64,000 nt of DNA from Arctopsyche grandis (lineage: Eukaryota > Arthropoda > Insecta > Trichoptera > Hydropsychidae). Below the pieces are notes generated by a model. It saw nothing but the letters and a program-made list of their open reading frames with translations. It had not been told where the DNA came from and made no database searches. Where the stretch lies: the NCBI RefSeq assembly GCF_051622035.1, contig NC_135360.1:15504501-15568500 (forward strand), in the 5' to 3' direction. The position numbers and the translations under genes are program-made. Of this stretch, positions 59,901-64,000 are shown one piece after another; position 1 is the stretch's first letter; each line of letters begins with the position of its first letter.

Positions 59901-60813
59901 GTGGTTCATATTTACATTCCTCGGAGTAATCATTTTCAATTGGGATATTATCATCTAACAATGAAATTGAAAAACAAATGAAGTTCATATTTATGAATGT
60001 AAACAAATCAAAGGTACACTTTTTTACCTGCAACAACAATACTTTTGTTGTCTGCAAAACAAAGTGGGCTGTCAATTCTCACTATCTCAGACATATTTAC
60101 ATAGATGCTTCCGTGGTCATTTATGTCGTAGTAAGAAATATTACCGCGATAAATAACACCTCCATTTATATAGACTTTTTTCAGAATATATTTACTCAAA
60201 TCAATTTCCCGTTCATATGATTTAAATAAACTGTGAAATTAAAAGCCAGAAATTATTTTATTAAATTAGTAGTTTAAAAGTAATATAATATGGAAATAAA
60301 TGTATATAATATGGAATAAAAGTAATATAATATGGAATTAATGTATATTACTTTTGAAGCTGCAGAAAGTAATGATTTTCAACATCAGATATATTTATTG
60401 GTTTCGGGAAATTGAATTCGACATCGTAAATTACTTTCAAATCTTGAATCTTATTAACGAAAAAAAATTTACGACTAATGTTATATTCCCATTTAGTAGT
60501 ATTACTGATGCACCAGTAATATCCATCTGCACCAGTCTCAATGCTGAAGTGTGATGATTCGTTTGTTACATTGACTCTGGTCGGATAAAATCTTGCAGAA
60601 TCAGTAAAACAGATAATATCAGATGGTGATACTGGGATGCTTTCTTCGCATTCAATGGAGACTTACAGTTTCCATCTGCAAATAGTAAATTTGATTGAAT
60701 GCTCACGAAATTAGTCGTAAGTACAAAAACGTTATTTTTACAAAATAAGTATTCCAAAATTCAATATAACGTGTCGTGACAAATTAACACATTATCCATA
60801 TCACAGAATCATA

Positions 60814-60907
<94 letters not shown>

Positions 60908-61730
60908 TTATTTTTATTTTATTTCATTACAGCATTTTTGATATACATACATATATACATATATTAGCATTTTACTTATACTATAGATGCCGTTGCGCCT
61001 TTCTGTCGTATTCCATAATAAAAAAACACAGTGAATACGTGTATTTTGAAGGGGCATAAAATGTAATAAAAACGGGCTTAGCTTTATTTTACTTAAGTAG
61101 AATAGATAAAAATATTTCGTTATTTAACTCTTACTTTGGATTATATTCTGAATATAATTTTAAACTCATTCGCGGTTTTTCACCAGGATGTTCGTTTACA
61201 GCATCGTTAGTATAATTCGACTCATGTGGTTTTACTATACATAATCTATATAGCTTGTCATCGCAATCTCGTGTTACAAACTTTTGTGATTTTATATCAA
61301 TGGCTAGACATGCTGATGCGGATGTGTTTATTTTATTTTGATACCCGCTATATCCATCGACCAGGTCTAAAAGCAACGGCTGACCCATATCTGGGTCCCC
61401 ATGACGCCATTTGATGATGGGCCCATCATCATACGCTCGCCGGTAATCTGTCCAATATAATGTTGTGGATGTGTTGATGTTATTTGAAGAAACCAAGTGT
61501 AAAAAATTGATAGGAACAGCGTTTCCGTTACATCCAGTATATTTGTTCATGTATGATTCCTCTTTTTTAAGTATTAGACAGAGAGTGGTATTCTCAATCA
61601 CGACTTTTTTATACAAATTTAGACAAGAAACATTATTCTCGTCAACTGCTTTTACACATCCAAAAAAAAATAGAGTTGTAATGCAGATTAAATACATCAC
61701 TATTTTTTTTGATAATTCGTGGTTTTTCAT
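56960..61730 (-). CDS. Adhesion GPCR with CTLD, Ig-like and two tandem GAIN/GPS modules
   Basis: Cell-surface receptor on the minus strand. Exons: 61730-61135 (signal peptide, then a C-type-lectin-like domain ending ACLAIDIKSQKFVTRDCDDK), an uncertain micro-exon near 60670-60678, 60591-60352 (Ig-like, GADGYYWC), 60230-60028, 59954-59791 (Cys-rich), 59698-59338 and 59259-58796 (first GAIN and GPS), 58703-58367 and 58290-56960 (second GAIN and GPS, then 7TM). From 60591 on all phases match (2, 1, 0, 1, 0, 1). Both GPS sites keep the cleavage sequence NHLTHFA. GPS1 has the canonical CVFWD and W; GPS2 lacks CVFWD but sits next to TM1. The seven membrane helices lie in one exon, with a C-terminal tail of about 70 residues. 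Normal adhesion GPCRs have one GAIN domain, so this layout is unusual. The ligand is unknown. The link between exon 1 and the Ig exon is the weakest part of the model. Confidence 0.82.
60817..60899. repeat. (AT)n microsatellite in the receptor gene's first intron
   Basis: About 80 bp of AT followed by a T-rich stretch, lying between the lectin-like exon and the Ig-like exon. Confidence 0.95.
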
Positions 61731-62076
61731 ATTTCCTGAAGTGAAATAAAATTTATTTTCACAATTATGCTATTTTAATATAAATAATTTATTAATTATT
61801 CAATTATCATATTGGATACTTTTGTTATCACTACATATGTACGTATGTATATTCTTACATAAATTGCACGTCTGAATTAATAGCGAAGTTTTACTTAAAT
61901 ATATGTTGTAGACTTCACTTTTATAACATATACATACTTCACATACCACAGCACTATATATTAAACCTTTAAATTCACACTGAAACGAATTGTAGACTAT
62001 ATTTTATATTATACCTTAATCTTATCATATATTCAATTATTGACACACAAAATATATGTATTTATGTGCACATACA
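61731..62076. other. Upstream region of the receptor gene
   Basis: AT-rich DNA that should contain the promoter and 5' UTR of the adhesion GPCR gene. I see no clear TATA/initiator pair and no other gene. Confidence 0.4.
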
Positions 62077-63386
62077 CAGGGCTGACGAGAGGCGGGGGGG
62101 GGGGGGGGGGCGAGCCGATGTAAATTTTAAGGGCCCGGAGTCAGGTCCGGCCCGAGGGACACGATGTCCGACTGACCGATATTGATATTTTAAATATTAT
62201 TATTTGCCTGTGTGCACATAATTGTGCACTCGGTAAAATATCGCAATTCGGATCAATGGAATTAATAATTTAAAATTTAATTAATGTTTGTGAAAAAACA
62301 TTCAAGCTCCGTCTATTTTCACGATATACGATTCCAAGGGGAGAAAGAGATACGGAACGTGTTAGCGAACATCAATACGCATTTTACACGCACGCACGCA
62401 CGTACTAGACAATTATAATATAAGATTCTGGATTCTGGACCTTGCAGATGATTTGTCAGTTCTGTGCACATTAATAGAAAAAAAATGTCCCCAAGGAAAG
62501 TATTAAAATTCATTATAACATAAAATTTTAACTTAGAATTTTATTTACATTGCCAATATCAGTTGCAAGTGGTGAACGAAGTTTTTCCAAATTAAAGATC
62601 ATAAAAAAATATTTAAGATCCACAGTGACTCAAGATAGATCAAGTGGCTATGATAGCTATCGAATATAATATGTTTAATAAATTATACTTTATAAGTCTT
62701 ACGAGATTTTGCCGAAAAAATTAGGACGAAAATTTTTCAATTGAAATTTGTTTTTTTTACGTCAATAATGACTGTATTTTATGTGATTCAATGTTTCAAA
62801 CAAGATTTACAACAGAACATGAACAGATTTGATTCAATATGCCGGAAGCTTCACCTCGTACAGATGTATCCATATTTGGATCATCGTATAAATTAAACAA
62901 TGATTTAATTTTAATATTTCAATGTTTTTTTAAAATATTATTTATTGTACTTTTTGATACCAAATTATTAAATAGATATTGCATTTTGATTTATCTACAT
63001 ATGTACGTGGTAACAATAGATGAAGTTTTGTGATTATGCTAATACAAATATATATATGTATATCCTACATATATATTTACATATATGCTACAGGGCGGCG
63101 ACAAAGCTGGATCGGGGCCTGGATCTACTCATTTTTTTATGTTATACCTGTTATATCATATTTTCTTATTCAATATTTTGAAAAATAGCATCCACCATAT
63201 ATGTATGTAGGTATTTTTTAAATATTTCTGACAGATTTTTTGCATAATAAAAATATGATTTTTAGTTTGTTTTGTTTTAGTTTTTTTTTCTAGTTTGGTT
63301 TTTAGTTTAGTTTGAAAAAATAATTTCGAATTATTATTTTAAGAATTATTTTTTCCCAGGCCTCAGGACTCTTCTCGGCGGCTCTG
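62077..63386 (+). mobile_element. hAT element remnant
   Basis: The left end cagggctgacgagaggcg and the reverse complement of the right end cagagccgccgagaagag look like decayed hAT terminal repeats. A G17-19 run follows the left end. Flanks (cacataca / cacaaagt) agree at 5 of 8 bases. The element encloses the transposase relic at 62548-62720 and little else. Confidence 0.5.
62548..62720 (+). pseudogene. hAT transposase C-terminal relic
   Basis: The frame reads LPISVASGERSFSKLKIIKK, then YLRSTVTQDRSS, and after a shift VAMIAIEYNMFNK. This is the dimerisation region typical of hAT/ZMYM1-like proteins (VASxERSFSxLKxIKxYLRSTMxQxRLxxLAMIxIE). One frameshift near 62645 breaks it. Confidence 0.75.
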
Positions 63387-63511
63387 CACAAAGTTAAATA
63401 GTTAAAAATAAAAATATAAAAAACTGATACTTCAGAAGCAAGTAGGTAGATATCTTTTATCAATTATAAACATTCATTTTTTACCATACATATCGAAATA
63501 TATACGTGATA

Positions 63512-64000
63512 TTAGTTTAAATATGCCTGACTATGAACCCCCAAGTGAAATAACTCTACATAACTGCATAATAGAAAAGTTATAAATTTAATTTTAATGT
63601 CTTGAATAGTAAATGGTGACGTAAAAATAAAACATTTTAGTATAGTATATTTAGTATTTATTGAAACTATAACTTTTGTTTTACTACGAGCACTAATTTT
63701 CAGTCGGTATCTTTTTTTCGTGATGAGGTTCATAACTGGACTAAATCCACGTTCTACTAAATATGAAGATGGGAAAACAATCAACAACTGCTGTAACCAG
63801 AATTTGTGGTATCCTTGTTCAAACATTGGTTTCAGCTCCTCATTTCTGAATAATGCAATAAATTGCTCCTGTATTAGTATGGATTCATCTGAGTTTGTGG
63901 GTCTACTTGCACAGGGGTTCAATATCCAATCTGGGATAACCAAGTGAAGAATGTCTTCAAATCTTTGACTGAGGTCAGTATGAAGAGCCGTTAAGTGTTG
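63512..64000 (-). pseudogene. hAT transposase-like C-terminal fragment, runs off the window
   Basis: The minus-strand frame is open to the window edge and reads LSQRFEDILHLVIPDWILNP and later KFWLQQLLIVFPSSYLVERG and FSPVMNLITKKRYRLKI. This is the end of ZBED5/SCAND3/FAM200-type hAT-derived proteins (FPxSYLVExGFSxVxNLxTKKRxRL). The homology ends at about 63720; the remaining 70 codons to the stop at 63512 are unrelated. Whether the upstream part is intact cannot be seen here. Confidence 0.7.

Overview
The window looks like insect nuclear DNA. It is AT-rich, has spliced genes with GT-AG introns, is dense in short ACATACATATGTATGTAC-type simple repeats, and carries a cuticular protein with a Rebers-Riddiford chitin-binding motif, mariner, Helitron, hAT and piggyBac-like elements and LINEs. 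I cannot fix the insect order from sequence alone.

Layout. Positions 1-17.8 kb show no convincing exon; they hold degraded LINE tails, hAT-type non-autonomous elements and simple repeats, and may include the 5' part of the TBL2 gene. From 17.8 to 23.7 kb two conserved genes lie head to tail on the plus strand: the last four exons of a TBL2-like WD-repeat protein and a complete four-exon SPRING1 (C12orf49) gene, whose introns carry a Helitron, a LINE fragment and a piggyBac-like element.

From 24.86 to 48.14 kb is a tandem segmental duplication. Copy A is 24863-38530 and copy B is 38905-48138. They are joined by a truncated Helitron (38531-38904). Each copy carries a five-exon isoaspartyl peptidase/L-asparaginase gene (ASRGL1-like) and a three-exon RR-1 cuticular protein gene, plus the same set of MITEs and a miniature LTR element. 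The copies differ in telling ways. A has a 3.7-kb two-ORF LINE that is absent from B. A has a 729-bp palindrome of which B keeps only one arm with a flipped loop. B has a Gly-to-Ser change right before the catalytic Thr of the asparaginase, and a frameshift in the cuticular gene. A third, partial cuticular gene copy sits at 52.0-52.45 kb.

From 48.1 to 56.9 kb is a repeat-rich zone: a broken mariner, a ~97-bp satellite, Helitron ends, head-to-tail Helitrons with a GC-rich minisatellite, and a 1.9-kb element with ~540-bp inverted repeats. From 56.96 to 61.73 kb, on the minus strand, is an adhesion G-protein-coupled receptor with a signal peptide, a C-type-lectin-like domain, an Ig-like domain, a Cys-rich exon, two tandem GAIN/GPS modules and a 7TM domain. 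The last 2 kb contain hAT transposase remnants.

The most unusual items are the double-GAIN/GPS receptor, an A-AAA-AAC heptamer directly before the ORF1 stop of the LINE (which implies -1 frameshifting into ORF2), the Helitron at the duplication junction, and the divergence of the paired asparaginase and cuticular genes. All gene models come from reading splice signals and phases by eye; no alignment or expression data were available.
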